From NCBI GenBank assembly GCA_025531455.1, contig JAMYHL010000013.1, positions 248,001 through 312,000 of the forward strand: DNA of 64,000 nt, read 5' to 3'. Both the position numbers and the translations under genes were made by a program. Each line of letters opens with the position of its first letter. The stretch's first letter is position 1. This DNA comes from Apiotrichum sp. Y4204 (lineage: Eukaryota > Basidiomycota > Tremellomycetes > Trichosporonales > Trichosporonaceae). The notes beneath the pieces are model-generated. The model had not been told where the DNA came from, did no database searches, and saw only the letters and a list, made by a program, of their open reading frames with translations. Below are positions 45,061 through 56,995 of this stretch, one piece after another.

Positions 45061-46365
45061 CCGGGGTCAGGTCGGGAGCGCCGTTTACGCCCCCTTGCAG
45101 CTCTCCATTGTGACCGACATGGACTGAACCTTGTACCTGAGAGGAACCTCCCTGCGTCGGCAGTGCCGTCGTATCGGCATCCCAATATTCACTCACCATC
45201 CCATCCCATAGACATCGAGTTTCCTCATCCCTGCCAGGTAAGAGGCCGTGGAACACTGCGAGGTACGAATGACGGTGAGCCTGGAGGTACGGTCACGCTG
45301 CCCTGCCGCCACCGCCAATGCCTGCACCTAGCCGCCGGAGCAGCCGGCGTCCGCCGCCTGGCGATCCGAGCGCGTGGCGTGTGGGGTAGCGGCGTTCTCC
45401 ACATCTGTGGTGCGTGATTTAAACAATGACTACGGCCTGAGTGATGGCGGCTCGAGGAGCGTGCGCTCCGCGGTCGTCGTACCTCGAACCTCACACTCGA
45501 CCCACATTGAGTCGCATGTCGTGTATCGCGACTCTAACGTCCGTGTCTAATTCAGCTTCTGATCGGGCAACTGAACATCGTGGGGAGATTAAACCGAGGT
45601 GCCTCCGCAGACTCACTCAGGCCCGCTATCAACCACCGTGCGAGGTTCTGCCTATCACAGATCACGGATGAGCCTGGTGACATGCGCTGTTGCCGACGCT
45701 TGGCTCTACTGGAGCAGGGGGGCGGCTCACGACATCTATGGCGTTGAGTTTCGGCAGGTGACCCGTATACTGGCCAGCTGCTCACTTGCCGCCCAGGTGT
45801 CGGACTAAACGCCCAATCGTTGACAATCAATGGCAGCGTCTACCGCGATTGTGGGAGAAACAACTATATCACTTACCCGACGAACCGTATCACCCGCCCG
45901 ATGAGGAAAATGAATCCCGAAATGGATGCAGAACTTGCGAGATGCCGTGGACACTGATTGGAGCAGCCAGACTCACGTGGGCGGTATAAATGTTGGCGAG
46001 TGGGCCGAGTTGACGTCTTTAATGCTGTGTGCGTGGACACCACAGACAGTACCGATGGCGCGTGGACTGTGATAGGGGGGGACAGAGGGAGATTGAAGCC
46101 TCCCTTCAACCATCTGTGCCACTCACCTTTTCATTAGAGCACGCCGACTGACCAGTCCCAGCCGTTTTGACGATGGAAGGCAGACCTCCTCTTGACGTCG
46201 ACCCAACCGGTGGCTCACCGCCCGGCTCTACACTGACACTGAGATATAGTCCACTGGCCTCCTCGATCTCGTCTGTTCCACAACGGCAGCCAAGGCTGCC
46301 CTCGTCCGCATCGATACGTAACTGGACGATAGCCGAACCATCACTATTCGTCGCCAATCTCAATC
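45061..46365. other. possible unrecognised multi-exon gene, strand undecided
   Basis: The minus strand has six donor-like sites within 1.3 kb (near 46133, 45973, 45875, 45785, 45615 and 45190), one of which ends a 76-codon open frame. The plus strand offers an alternative: an acceptor CTAATTCAG ending 45554, a frame ending DEPG, then a phase-consistent junction from 45676 to 45759 giving DPYTGQLLTCRPG and NNYITYPTNRITRPMRKMNP before a stop at about 45957. Neither chain can be completed from a start codon. I recognise no family. Confidence 0.2.
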
Positions 46366-49300
46366 AGTACCGCCATTGCTGCCTCGCAGGTCATGAACGC
46401 GATGTTGGCATCATTTGGTAAAGATCGACGTTGTCTCTTTGCCAGCTTCCCCACCATTTGCGTTGGAGTGTCGCGCTGACCAGCTCACGCGCTTTCCGCA
46501 TCGATATTTCACGACTAGCACTGATTCGGTCCTCTACCCCTGCTTGAACAAGATTGGATAGACGTGTCAACTATGATCAATGAGCTATTCAACACTAGTC
46601 CACACTGATGATCGCGCCGAGGTGTAAGGTGCATAAGAAGAAACAGCTTATATCGGATATCTGTGGGCACGGCACACCCCTTCGGAACCATGTCTTCACG
46701 CTCGTGCAGCACGCGGCTCAGTAGGCTAAGGTCAATTACATCTTTTGCCCTTCGTCCGTACGGTCGGCTCTAACGCTATATACTGCTTCTATTGGAAACG
46801 ATGGTATCGCAAACAGATGATCCTTGCGTAGTCCATCGAGGACGATTCGTGGATAACACGAACCAGGAGACGAGCGAAGAAGATCTCTATGAAGATGCAA
46901 GGAAGTGTGGTTATACATACACAAGCGACGGGGCAAGGTGCGACAGCCTGAGCGACGAGGGGCGAGTAAGTAAACGAATGAGAGACATCCCGGAGTCTTA
47001 TGGCCCAGAGGGGTCTGCACCAGCATCAATACGTTCCTCTTCACGGTGGCGAGTCTTTCCCCGGGTGAACCGCGGGTGCTTCTCGTTGGGGATGATGGTA
47101 CTGGTCCCTCCCACTGACGCACAGGTAGCAAGATACTATAAAGTGAAGCTTGCGCTCTCTGATCCTGACCACACAGCTTGGCTCGTTCAAAGACAGTACG
47201 GGGTTGAGGTCTAAGCTGGTGGAATGGGTTGAGTGCAATATCCGCATTGAGTGTTAGGAGCATTATCTGTGCCGTACAATGGGGTTGCAACAAAGGAGAA
47301 TGGCAGAGTGCGTCGATGTCGATGTAAATGAAAGAGTAGCGTCGATGATCTCAGTGGCAGCGTCAATATCCTCTAGAACGGAGGAGTTTCATCACATTAC
47401 ACCGATAACATAACCACGCGACCTCGCGCACTCGCACAAGGCATGGGAAAGCGAGGTGGTAAGCATTTAAAGGTGATGAACGTGTGGACAGTGAGCGCGT
47501 CGCCTGTTTCTAAGTACGAGAGGCGACCATTGTCTCTGATCTGGGGTGAACATTGCATACGCTCGCCACTGCCCACTGGGTTACAGAAGCCCACAGGCGG
47601 GAGTAAAGGAAACATAAGGACCTAGTGGATCATTATCAACGATAGCTCGATGGAGCGTATGGCTGGCGTCATCACCATTGAATCCTCTGGTAGCGGTAAG
47701 TGACCACGAGTGAACCGCACCTGACAAAGGCATGACAGAACACGGCGTCTCCAGAACGCCGGGTTAGTAAGGTAGTCTAGTCTCAGTACCATAACATAAC
47801 AGTCTATCTCACGGCACCGAGTGGACTGGGACAGCTGTCACGGGCAAACACACAGTCCAGAGTCAGACGCAGCTCCGAAGGTGTGATATATTGGTAAGCG
47901 GTCATCAGTCGACTCTGCCAACCCATCGATCCGGAACGTAGAAGCCGTGGGATGTCCAGACGTCTCCAGCTCAGTGGAGAATTAGCAGTCAGGGACTCGA
48001 GGAATAACGATGGAAACCAGGCGATACAGACCTTTACGTTCAGACCGAGACTGTGTAGTTATATAAGTCTCAGTCCACGTCGACACATCGAACAGGGATG
48101 CTGGTGAGCAGCCAACAAGCTCCCACAAGACGGATGCCAATGGACGCGTCGCGTCGTTTTACACGGAAGAGAGACCCCGTGAGACCGCCCCACCACTGGG
48201 CATTGGGCACCCAGGCACGCCTGCGTTCCTGCGCCGAATGAATTGATTCCTGCAATCCGCTCCTGACCGAAGTTGTAATTGGCAGGACGTGACACGCGAT
48301 CGGGAACACTCTACTTTAGGTTTCTCGCCCCAGGGTCGGACCAGGAGGGTTAGAGAGGGGCGACGGCGCGTGCTCGCGCGCGCCAGTCACGTCGTCCGCA
48401 GCACCGTTGGACCGTTAGCATTGTGGCTGTCTATTCCTGTATGCCTATTCCCGTCGTCGGACTCGTTACCTCGCTAGCGCTCGATGGCAACGCAGTCACA
48501 GCCCGGTCGGCGGAGATGTGGCCTCGCTACCCGTTCTCATGTCCCATGTTCCCCCACCTTCCCCGCCCATGCCGCTCACCTCGCGTTTTTGAGCGCGTTT
48601 GGGCGCGTTTGGACAGCTTCGCAGGCGCTCGGGCATGTTTCCGGCCCGCTTGAGGGAACTCGGCCCGGTCAGCTGTCTGTGCAGCTGCGAGTCTGCGTCT
48701 ACCATTGCGTCCTGCTCCAAATCGCCTGGGATGCAAATAACATTGTCGCCCATGTGTAGTCTCGCGGAATGTGTTCCTACCTTGTATGTATGCCGGGATC
48801 CTCGGGCCCACGGGAGCCGTGATGCGCGCCGCTTGCGACACTTATCGTGATGAACGACCCCGTGTGGCCGGTGGCCGGTGGAGACGGTCACGTCTCAGGA
48901 GTGGCGCGGGTTCACATGCCGCATCTGCCGTCTCGGATGATATCTGATGCCGACTTGCTTGGATGGGAGCTTATGAGGTCGGATCTCGAGAATGGGTCAA
49001 CAAATGTCCCGTTTACGGCCAGCATCCTGAGAGCCGGTTCGCAGGACAGGTCGGCAAGGTTGGGGATCTCCCGCCAGGCACAGCACATGTCCTTCTGGTT
49101 TCGATCGATCGTCCACAAGAACGTGTTGTTCCTGGGAAACAGATCCTGGGACTGTGGACAATGCACAAAAGTCCATGATCGCAGGCTGCGGTAAGCTGCA
49201 GGCTGACTCACGCCGTATGCGCGCCATCCTCACACACATATGACATGTGGCCGGAACGCCTCCCAGCCTCCCGCAGTAACCTCTACACCGCCTTGACTGT

Positions 49301-51823
49301 GACATGCTGCTCTCGGTCACCGGCGTGGTACGAGGATGGGGAGAGGTGGGGAACGGGGAGGGGGCCATGAGGGGTGGGCGAACGCCATCGCTGCAGATGA
49401 GTTTCACGCTGGCTCCGCTGGGCTCATGAAATACCACCTGTTACAAACAGACTGTAATCGTATAGTCCCGTTCGGTTTCCTGCATCCCGGTGCTTGGCAG
49501 ACTTGGTAGCTTGGCATCTCATATTGTGCACATGCACACTTTGCGCACGGTGTCGAGTTGTGGCCATCCAGTCCCTAATGTGTTTGTTTCGAGCTGCAGA
49601 AAGCTTGCCTCCTTTGGACCGTCGTGCAGCACTCTTGGCTTGACCTGCTTGGGCAACAATTGCATGGCGGCGGCTTGGCATTGACGTGGGTACGGCGTTT
49701 TTGGTCTGATCGGGACATTATGGCATGGCTGCCAGCGCGCCAGCAGCCAATGCCGGATCGCAGGCCGTAGGATCGCAGGATCGCATAGTGAGATCACAAG
49801 TGCCTGATGACTATTGTGCCACATCTCCCGGTGCCACATCTCCCGGACTGACACTGACAACTCCGTCCGTTGTGCGTGTGGTGCGCGCCATGTTGCCGAA
49901 GATTGGATCCTAGTTCCTGGTCTGGCCAGTAATGAGAGTACCAGAGTCAGACACGAGTTCAGCACCGGCTTTCAGGCAGGTGAGCAAGTCTTGGCGAGGC
50001 AGCCAAAACGACTGTCTGTTGAGCTCTGTGGTTCTATTGCATCTACTATTGTGCACTGTGTTTGACAACCTCGATGACGCTCGCACCGGGATTACAGAGA
50101 CAGTCATGCAGTCGGGCAGTCAAAGGGTCCTAATGAGCCCGGCCACGTCCAGAACAGCAGAACCGGACAAAAGAGGATCAGCCAGCTTGCAGCTTGAAAT
50201 GAATACGATTTTACTCCCGGTCGGGTAAGCAGGCCGCGCCTGTTCTGGCGCGCTGGCGCTACGCGTTTGCTTGCGGTTCGCGGTTCGGTCGTTCCTGCCA
50301 TGCCGCGTGGACCCTGAGCGACGCGCCACGCGCTTCAACGCGTTGAGAATTGAGAATTGGGCGTCTTTTTTTAATCGAGCTTTTGGCTTTTCTCGGCCTG
50401 CGCATCCGGGACGAAACTTTCTTCCACCGTTGGATTACTGAGAATCGAGGATAGGCAGCAGAATGGCGATAAGACAACGAGGGAGCAAGGAGGGATCTCC
50501 TCTCACTCGACGCGCGACGTCATGACGAGAGCATGGGAACAACAAGAAAGGTTGCAACAGAGTATGTGCAGCTCCACGATGGAGCAACTCGTGCCCAGAG
50601 CACCCAAGATCGGATCTCTCGCGGTCTCTCAGATTCCCTGCCTGTGTGGGTTGCGCGCCCGTCTGGATCACGCGCAGCATCATGACTGTAGCACGTTCCC
50701 ACCTCCTCTTTGCCTCGTTTGCCCCTTCCCACCCTGTGGCGTCCAGTCGATCCCTGTGCCGACCACATCTGAACAAGTTCTTGGCCAAGGGGCCCACAAG
50801 GACGCCACCCAGCACAGCAACCGGTGCTTAGGATAACCGCGTTGCACAAACCCGCTCAAACATCTGCGCCGAGCGGATCCAGACGCCGAACCTGAGATAA
50901 AGGATCCTCCCCCCCCGTCCTCCCGTCCTTTCTGCGCCGCGGGGTCTGCCCTCCTGGGATCCTGGGACAAGGGCCATGGGATGGGATGTGCAGCCAGCTC
51001 CCAGGGAGATGCTGCAAAGAATGTGAGGGAGTCTTGACCCGCCAGTCCACGAGGAGCGGACGCAGAGAGCACAGCAAACGGAGGCCGAGGGGCTCTGGGC
51101 AATTGCGCCGTCAGTTTTAGGTCAAGCTCAGGGCATTGATGGCCGATTGTTGAATGCTTGTGAGATGTGTACTCGCTTTGATCCAGGCCAGCCCAGCCCG
51201 GCATCCTCCCCCACCTCTGGCCTTCGGCCCTTGGGCGGTATGCCGGTCGGCTCTCGTGCCTTTCGTCTCAGACTCAGTCCTGTCGCTGCGGGGTGCAATT
51301 GTTATTCATGGGTGTGCTTGTGCAAAGTGCGACAGCGGAATGCAGATGGAATCACGGAACGGAAGGACACGGCGTCGTTAATTCTGGCCCGCAAGGAACA
51401 CGGCAAACGAGCAAATTCCACTAGTTATGAAGCTAAACTGGCAGCTACCAGAGAGCGTTTGATCTACAGTGATCCTGCGATCCTGAGAGCCCCTCAGTTG
51501 CGCAGACATCTGCCTATGAAAGACATTTCTGTCCACACGAAGTGCGATCTCATCCATTGGTCCGGGTTCACCAGACCTTGCGCCAGCTCCAGGCGTGGCT
51601 CACGCACGCCCACACGGCCACACGGGGCGGGGCGCTGTCGGGCTGTCGGTCGATCCTTGGGCTGCCTGTCGCGCCCGTCGCTTGTGCCCTTGTCCAAGCG
51701 TTCGGTGGCGTCCACACGACCCTTTGGACCAGCGACCAGTGGACCACTCGCGGCCTCCCCCCCATTGCCCAGCACGGTGTCCCAGCTGTCCAGGCTGGTG
51801 CGAGCATCGTGAACGCCTGGGAA

Positions 51824-51833
51824 GGATAAAGAC
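51824..51833 (+). promoter_or_regulatory. TATA-like element of the GPI-protein gene
   Basis: GGATAAAGAC lies about 180 nt upstream of the start codon and is followed by a pyrimidine-rich leader. Confidence 0.35.
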
Positions 51834-52013
51834 CAGTTGGCATCCACGCAGTCTTCTCCCTCCTCGTCTCGTCGTCACTACTTATCTCGCATCTTCTTCT
51901 TTGCTCTTCATCTCATCAGTTCCCCCTTCTCCCTTCGCTTTGCACTCTTTGCAGTTAATCCTTATAGTTTCTACACGCCCCCACGCTCACTACCCCCGCC
52001 GCTCTCTACCACA

Positions 52014-52982
52014 ATGTTCAAGCTCGCCCTCCTCTCCGCCCTCGTTGCCACCTCGGCCTCGGCCCTCCAGATGATCACTCCCGTGAGTGTTAAGGCTGCA
52101 GTTGTGCTGCAGTTGGCTCCGCGATTGTGCCCCAACTAACTCTCTCGCAGTCGTCGCTCGTCCAGTGCCAGCCCGTCCTCCTTAAGTGGAACGCCGGTGT
52201 CGCCCCCTTCTACCCCTCCGTTCTCCCCGGCAACCAGCCCGGTGCCACCCCCCTCAAGACCTTCCCCCAGACCAACGCCGACTCGCTCACCTGGGTCGTC
52301 GACCTCCCCGCTGGCACCGCTGTGTGAGTACAAAATGCACATGTGGTGCAATCAAGACGGAGATGCGGCCTCCTGTGATTTTCATGGCATCACCACCCTC
52401 TCCGCATGGGTTCCACGTCCTCACGGCGTGGAGTCACCGTGGCACAGATCTCCATTTTAGGCTCTCCAGCTTTGGCCTCGGGCCGTCATGAGTCTAACCC
52501 ACATATCTGGTGTCCCAGCCAACAAGTGTGCTGACTTCCGCAGCTCGCTTCAGATCGTTGACGGCACTGGTGCCCAGCAGTGGGCGTCGGTCCTCACTAT
52601 CCAGGAGGGCAGCTCGTCCGACTGCCTGAAGGGCGGTGCCGACAGCGGCGCCACTGAGAACACTGCCGGTGGCGACGCCGCCGGCAACACTGGTGCTCCC
52701 GCCCCGGCTCCTGCCACCCCTAACACCGCTACCGGTGCCGCCCCCGCCCCCAACGCTGGTGCCGCCACTGGTGCCCCCGCTGCCTCTTCGGCTGGCGCCG
52801 CCGGTGCCGCCACTGCCTCCGCCGGTGCCTCCACCAAGCCCTCGGCTTCCGCCTCGGCTGACGCCCACAAGACCGAGGCCGCCGCGGGCGCTTCCACCAG
52901 CAAGCCCGCCTCGGGTGCCGGTGCCATGCGCGTCGGTGCCGGTGCCGTCGCCGCCGGTGTCATCGCTGCCATGGTCTTCTAA
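52014..52982 (+). CDS. secreted GPI-anchored Ala/Thr/Ser-rich protein, three exons
   Basis: Exons are 52014-52082, 52151-52323 and 52544-52982, giving 226 aa; introns are 68 and 220 nt. The ATG follows a CCACA context after a C/T-rich leader. Residues 1-17 (MFKLALLSALVATSASA) are a signal peptide. Residues 18 to about 115 form a small domain with paired cysteines (LVQCQP and SDCLKG), a motif LTWVVDLPAGTAV and QIVDGTGAQQWAS, in the style of Kre9/Knh1 N-terminal-like domains of fungal cell-wall proteins. A stalk of Ala, Thr, Ser, Pro and Gly follows to about 205. The hydrophobic end VGAGAVAAGVIAAMVF lacks a basic tail, as expected for a GPI-attachment signal. It is probably a cell-wall or plasma-membrane surface protein; the binding partner is unknown. 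The strong third-position C preference suggests high expression. Confidence 0.87.
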
Positions 52983-53521
52983 GTGACGGACGGTCCATTC
53001 GGAGCTAGTTAATGACCTCGCCTCCTTGGCTCGATACTCTCCCTCGAATGCAAGGTTTCGATGAGGATAGACGCAGATACACCTCACTACACTTTCCCCC
53101 CCACACAGTACCATTACACTCGCATACCATTTCCCCTCCCCTCACCCTGTCATTTATTGCTACCGGTCCTCCCATAGAGACAATTTGTGGCGACGCTGCC
53201 ATCGTGCATGCATTCCGCTCATTATTTTCCTTTATCGAGCTTACCAAACGCAGACTGGACTGACTGACTCTTCCGGTACTGACAATAACTGATGGGCTGG
53301 ACATGAATGACGAAACGGATTCATATCATGTATTCTGACGCTATGTACAATACTGTGGCTCAATAGCCCTTCCGGTGCCGAATAATTATGCTGAGGCTTC
53401 ACATGGGTCGACTCCTCAAAGGATTGAAGGGGTTCAGCAATGTCGAGCGCGGTGCTCGACGAGACTATATATGGGTGCGCCAGTGAGTGTTGCGGCCTGT
53501 TGTCAGTGCTGTCCCGAGTGA
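52983..53521. other. 3' flanks of two converging genes
   Basis: About 540 bp between the GPI-protein gene (+) and the RRM-protein gene (-). No gene is seen. Confidence 0.6.
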
Positions 53522-54892
53522 TTATTCACCATAGTCCACAGGAGCTTGCTGCCAGACAATAGCTGGATCAGCTGCGAGTGAGTACTTGATTCTCTGGGCT
53601 TGCTGCTCACCGGCAGGGTACGCAATTGGATTGATCCCTAGTCTCAGCATTGGCCTGCCACAATACACGTACCGACAACCTTCCTGCAAGGAGCTTCGGG
53701 GAACGACTTGGCCTTGGGATACTTGGTCGGCACAGCCCCCCACGTGGACTTCGCGGCGCTCTTGGCAGAGTTGAGGAATCCAGCGTGTTGCATTTGCTGC
53801 ACCTGCTGGCGATGGTGGAGCGGAACACGATTGAAGTTGACGCCACCATGCGAGTTGGTAGGCGGGAAAGGGAGAGGCGCACGAGTGTGACCGTCACCTG
53901 CGAGTTAGGGAGCAGAACTGAGGCAATATACCGACTACGAGAAGGTATGGTGTGATCGGTGTTGTCCTTGTCGTGCGTGGGAGGAGGAATAGGAGGACGA
54001 CCATTGACATTGGGGGCGACGATGGCGGTGACCTTCTTCCCTTGGAATTCGCTGGTGATAAGCAATACTGACTGCTTCTACTCACTGGGTCTCGAACCAC
54101 TTGAGGAGGCGCATCATGAATTCAGTTGAGTGGCACTTGATGAAAGCAGTACTACGGTCAGATAGAGGGGAGACTCTGACCTACCCCTTGCTCTTGCCAT
54201 TGCATTTGTGTTCAAGGAAGGTGATGTCCTTAGCTGACAGAGGGACATTGGCGACCACGCCCGCACGGACGAGATCCGCATCGGAAGTGAACTAGGATCA
54301 GCACGAGGAGTAAAAGCGGACCCACCCAATGAAGGTCAGAAACTTGAAGAACCGTGAAGGGGCTCAGCTCGTTATGTTGGCGGGGCTTGGGGTTGTCATG
54401 GACGGGCACAGGACGAAGTTCATTGTGAGGCACCTTATCCTTGTGACCACGCTCGGAGACCGCCTTCCTCGGAGTGAATGGCACGGCACTGCCGGAAAGT
54501 TGCGACGACTCGGAACTCTTGGAAGGCTAAGTGTTAACAGTGCGACGAACATTCCTGACTCACAGAGGGCGGCCAGTGTGTGCTGTGATCGGCGTCCTCA
54601 GGCCGGGTCGAGTCGTTGTCAGGGGTGAGGGTCCGACGACTAGTGCATGAAGGAGAGCGGGACGTGTTCTGGCTGTAAGCCGAGCTGATTACAGAGGGGA
54701 GCAAGAACACAGGGATAGGGGGAGGAAGTGACCGAAGCTCAGCAAAAGAGGGCTGAAAATGGAGAATCATTACCTCAACGTTCATCTCTCCTTTTATCAT
54801 CACCGCCTCGGTCAGTAAAGTACGGAAGTACTCACCTCTCCAGAATCCTCGTGATTGCCATCGAGAGAGGACTGCGGGGACGCGTCGGACAT
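53522..54892 (-). CDS. CPSF6/CFIm68-like RRM protein, eight exons with ultra-short introns
   Basis: Exons are 54892-54836, 54752-54564, 54526-54326, 54291-54185, 54151-54086, 54051-53939, 53897-53673 and 53637-53522, giving 357 aa. Introns are 83, 37, 34, 33, 34, 41 and 35 nt; all phases agree. The N-terminus (1-130) is disordered. Splicing assembles one RRM at about 140-215: RNP2-like TVLQVSDLHW, then DLVRAGVVANVPLSAKDITF, RNP1-like NGKSKGTAFIKC, and FQGKKVTAIV. The pattern DLHW-T-D-DL with NGKSKG is that of the 68/59-kDa cleavage factor Im subunits (CPSF6/7), so a role in mRNA 3'-end processing is likely but inferred. The C-terminus is short, ends YPAGEQQAQRIKYSLAADPA and a further 12 residues, and lacks the arginine/serine-rich tail of animal CPSF6. 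Confidence 0.85.
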
Positions 54893-55396
54893 GTTTCCGG
54901 TCCAAGAAGAAGATACGGACGTGAGTTTATAGGAAAAGTGAGGAAGAAGGAAGATGAGAGACGAGAGTAAAGATGATACCACGGAGGAAGAGGTGGCCTT
55001 AAGTATTGCCACCGGCCTACTATTCGACTGGCCCCTAGCCCAAGGCTGCAAGGATGCGATGGTGGACGCGGAATACGGCTTGGACCCCAGATCATACACT
55101 GGACAATTGGGGTATAAGGGAAGGAGGGAAGACAGTCCAGTTGAGAGAGATGACTGGACTGCAATCGAGAAGGAAATCAACTTTCCGACGAGCTGCGGGG
55201 AAGCTGCACCAGATCGCCAGTGGCGTCAATCAGAAGCACGTCCCTGGGCGCAGTACTAGCGTCGCAGATCACACAGTTTAGTGTACATTAATGAGGTTGC
55301 ATGCAGATGCGCACATAGGCCCGAGACAAACAATGAGTACGATATCAGATAGGGTCGATGAGGTGATTGGGTGTGGTGATGGTGACAAGTGGGATT
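54893..55396. other. intergenic region between two minus-strand genes
   Basis: About 500 bp contain the promoter of the RRM-protein gene and the 3' flank of the CoA-transferase gene. No gene is seen. Confidence 0.6.
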
Positions 55397-56995
55397 TTAC
55401 ACGGCGCCCGTCTTGCGGAACGACTCAATGTCCTCGGGAGAGTAGCCAAACTCGGAGAGGACCTCGTTGGTGTGCTCGCCGAGGTAGGGCGGCGGGCGGT
55501 AGATCTGTTTCGGGGTCAGCAAGGGTTCCTCCGCAGGGATGCGACGATCTGTCGATCCGCCAACACTAGGCCAGCAAAGACTCACCTTGGGCTTCTCGCC
55601 GTCGTAGGTGACGGCCGCGGCGGCGAGCTTGATCTTTCCGGCACGGGGGTGCTCGACCTCCTCAACAACACCACGGGCCTTGGCCTGGGGGTGGGCAAAG
55701 GTCTGGGCAATGTTGTTGATAGGGGCAAAGGGGAGGCCCTTGCCAGTGAGACGCTTCACCCACTCCTCAGTGGTAGCCTGACCAAGGACACCGCTGATGA
55801 GCTCTACCATGAGCTCACGGTTGGCAACACGCTGGGCGTTGGTCGCGAAGCGGTCGTCGGTGGTCCACTCAGGACGGTTGAAGACATCGGCGCCGCAGAG
55901 GATGCCGAACTGCCTGTCGTTGCCGGCGGAAAGCATAATGTACGAGTCCTTGGTGGGGAAGACCTGGTACGGGACAATGGAGGGGTGCGAGGTGCCCCAA
56001 CGAGTTGCCTCCTGGCCGGCGATGAGGTAGTTGGCGCCAATGTTGGCAAGCGAGGCAATCTGCGACTCGAAGAGCGAGCACTCAACGCGCGAGCCCTTTC
56101 CAGTCTTGCCGCGCTTAATCAGAGCGGCGAGGACACCAGCGTGGGCGTAGTGACCGGTAAGGATGTCGGTGACGGCGACACCAACCTTGACCGGGGTACC
56201 GCCGCGCTCGCCAGTGATGTGCATGAGACCAGCCTCAGCCTCAATGACGACGTCGTAGCCGGGCGCCGAGGCGTATGGGCCAGTCGAGCCGTAACCTAAC
56301 GGTCAGCTCGAATGGATCAGTTTGTACTCACCAGTGACGGAGCAGTAGATGATGCGGGGGTTGATCTTGGAAACCTGCTCGTAGCTAAGGCCAAACTTGT
56401 CCAGCTTGCCCGGGACGTAGTTCTCCATAAGCACGTCGGCATCCTTGATCATGCGGTGGATGATAGCCTGGCCCTCCTTGGTCTTGAGGTTGAGGGTAAC
56501 CCTGACTGGTCAGTGCGAGCTCAAAAGACCGCTTAAAGCATCCAGCAAACACTCACGAGCGCTTGTTGCGGTTGGCCTGCATAAAGTAAGCTGACTCTCC
56601 AGGGAGGTCACGGCGGGGCACAGCCTCTCCCTCCTTAACCTTCGCCGAAGGAGGAGCCCAGTGGCGCGTGTCGTCTCCCGTAGGGGACTCGATCTTGATG
56701 ACATCGGCTGACGGGTCAGTGGGTGATACACGAGCGAGGGTGTGAGTACGAACCGCCAAGGTCGGACTGTGGATGGTCAGCTGGATGGTCTTGTTTGCCC
56801 TCTGCGGAATCCACTCACAAGCATCATAGTAGCTGTAGGACCGGCGAGGACACGGGTGAGGTCAACGACCTTGATGCCCGCCAGGGGACGCTCGTCAACA
56901 GCGACCGAGTAGGAGCGGCGCCCGGAGGTGATGACATAGCGGGTCGCGCGCGAGCCCGAGGCAAGTGAACGGAGTCCGATGGCGCCAGCGAACAT
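55397..56995 (-). CDS. family III CoA-transferase, succinyl-CoA:glutarate CoA-transferase homologue, mitochondrial
   Basis: Exons are 56995-56819, 56766-56754 (13 nt), 56707-56557, 56501-56332, 56295-55586 and 55504-55397, giving 442 aa, close to human SUGCT (about 445). Introns are 52, 46, 55, 36 and 81 nt. Residues 1-35 are Arg/Ser/Ala-rich without acidic residues, a probable mitochondrial presequence. The CaiB/BaiF fold starts at LAGIKVVDLTRVLAGPTATM. Splicing through the 13-nt exon creates SDLGADVIKIESPTGDDTRH. Later motifs are NPRIIYCSVTGYGSTGPY and VGVAVTDILTGHYA, where Asp214 is the expected catalytic residue that carries the CoA ester. The predicted reaction moves CoA from succinyl-CoA to glutarate, giving glutaryl-CoA. 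The 81-nt last intron is in frame and stop-free, so retention would insert 27 residues. Confidence 0.94.

Larger units (their letters stand above)
42299..52013. other. desert of about 9.5 kb without a firmly supported gene
   Basis: The first 250 bp are the pyrimidine-rich (minus-strand) leader of the methyltransferase gene. After that, no frame on either strand carries a domain I recognise. A cluster of splice-like sites and open frames at 45.06-46.4 kb is described separately. Small local features include an inverted repeat CTCTGGC...GCCAGAG near 44668-44690 and GTGCCACATCTCCCG doubled near 49817-49850. The last 200 bp form the promoter and leader of the GPI-protein gene. Confidence 0.45.

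Noticed and set aside
46736..47293. 185-codon minus-strand frame and the overlapping 140-codon plus frame
   Set aside because: Both lack an ATG at the frame start, show no family signature and overlap each other; neither has a codon pattern like the real genes.
47650..47888. Possible tiny spliced gene starting MERMAGVITIESS with 34- and 40-nt introns
   Set aside because: The splice phases fit, but the product is only about 57 residues with no recognisable motif; chance matches of this kind are expected in 9 kb.
55367..56299. 310-codon plus-strand frame over the CoA-transferase gene
   Set aside because: It is antisense to a gene with clear family motifs and conserved splice structure.
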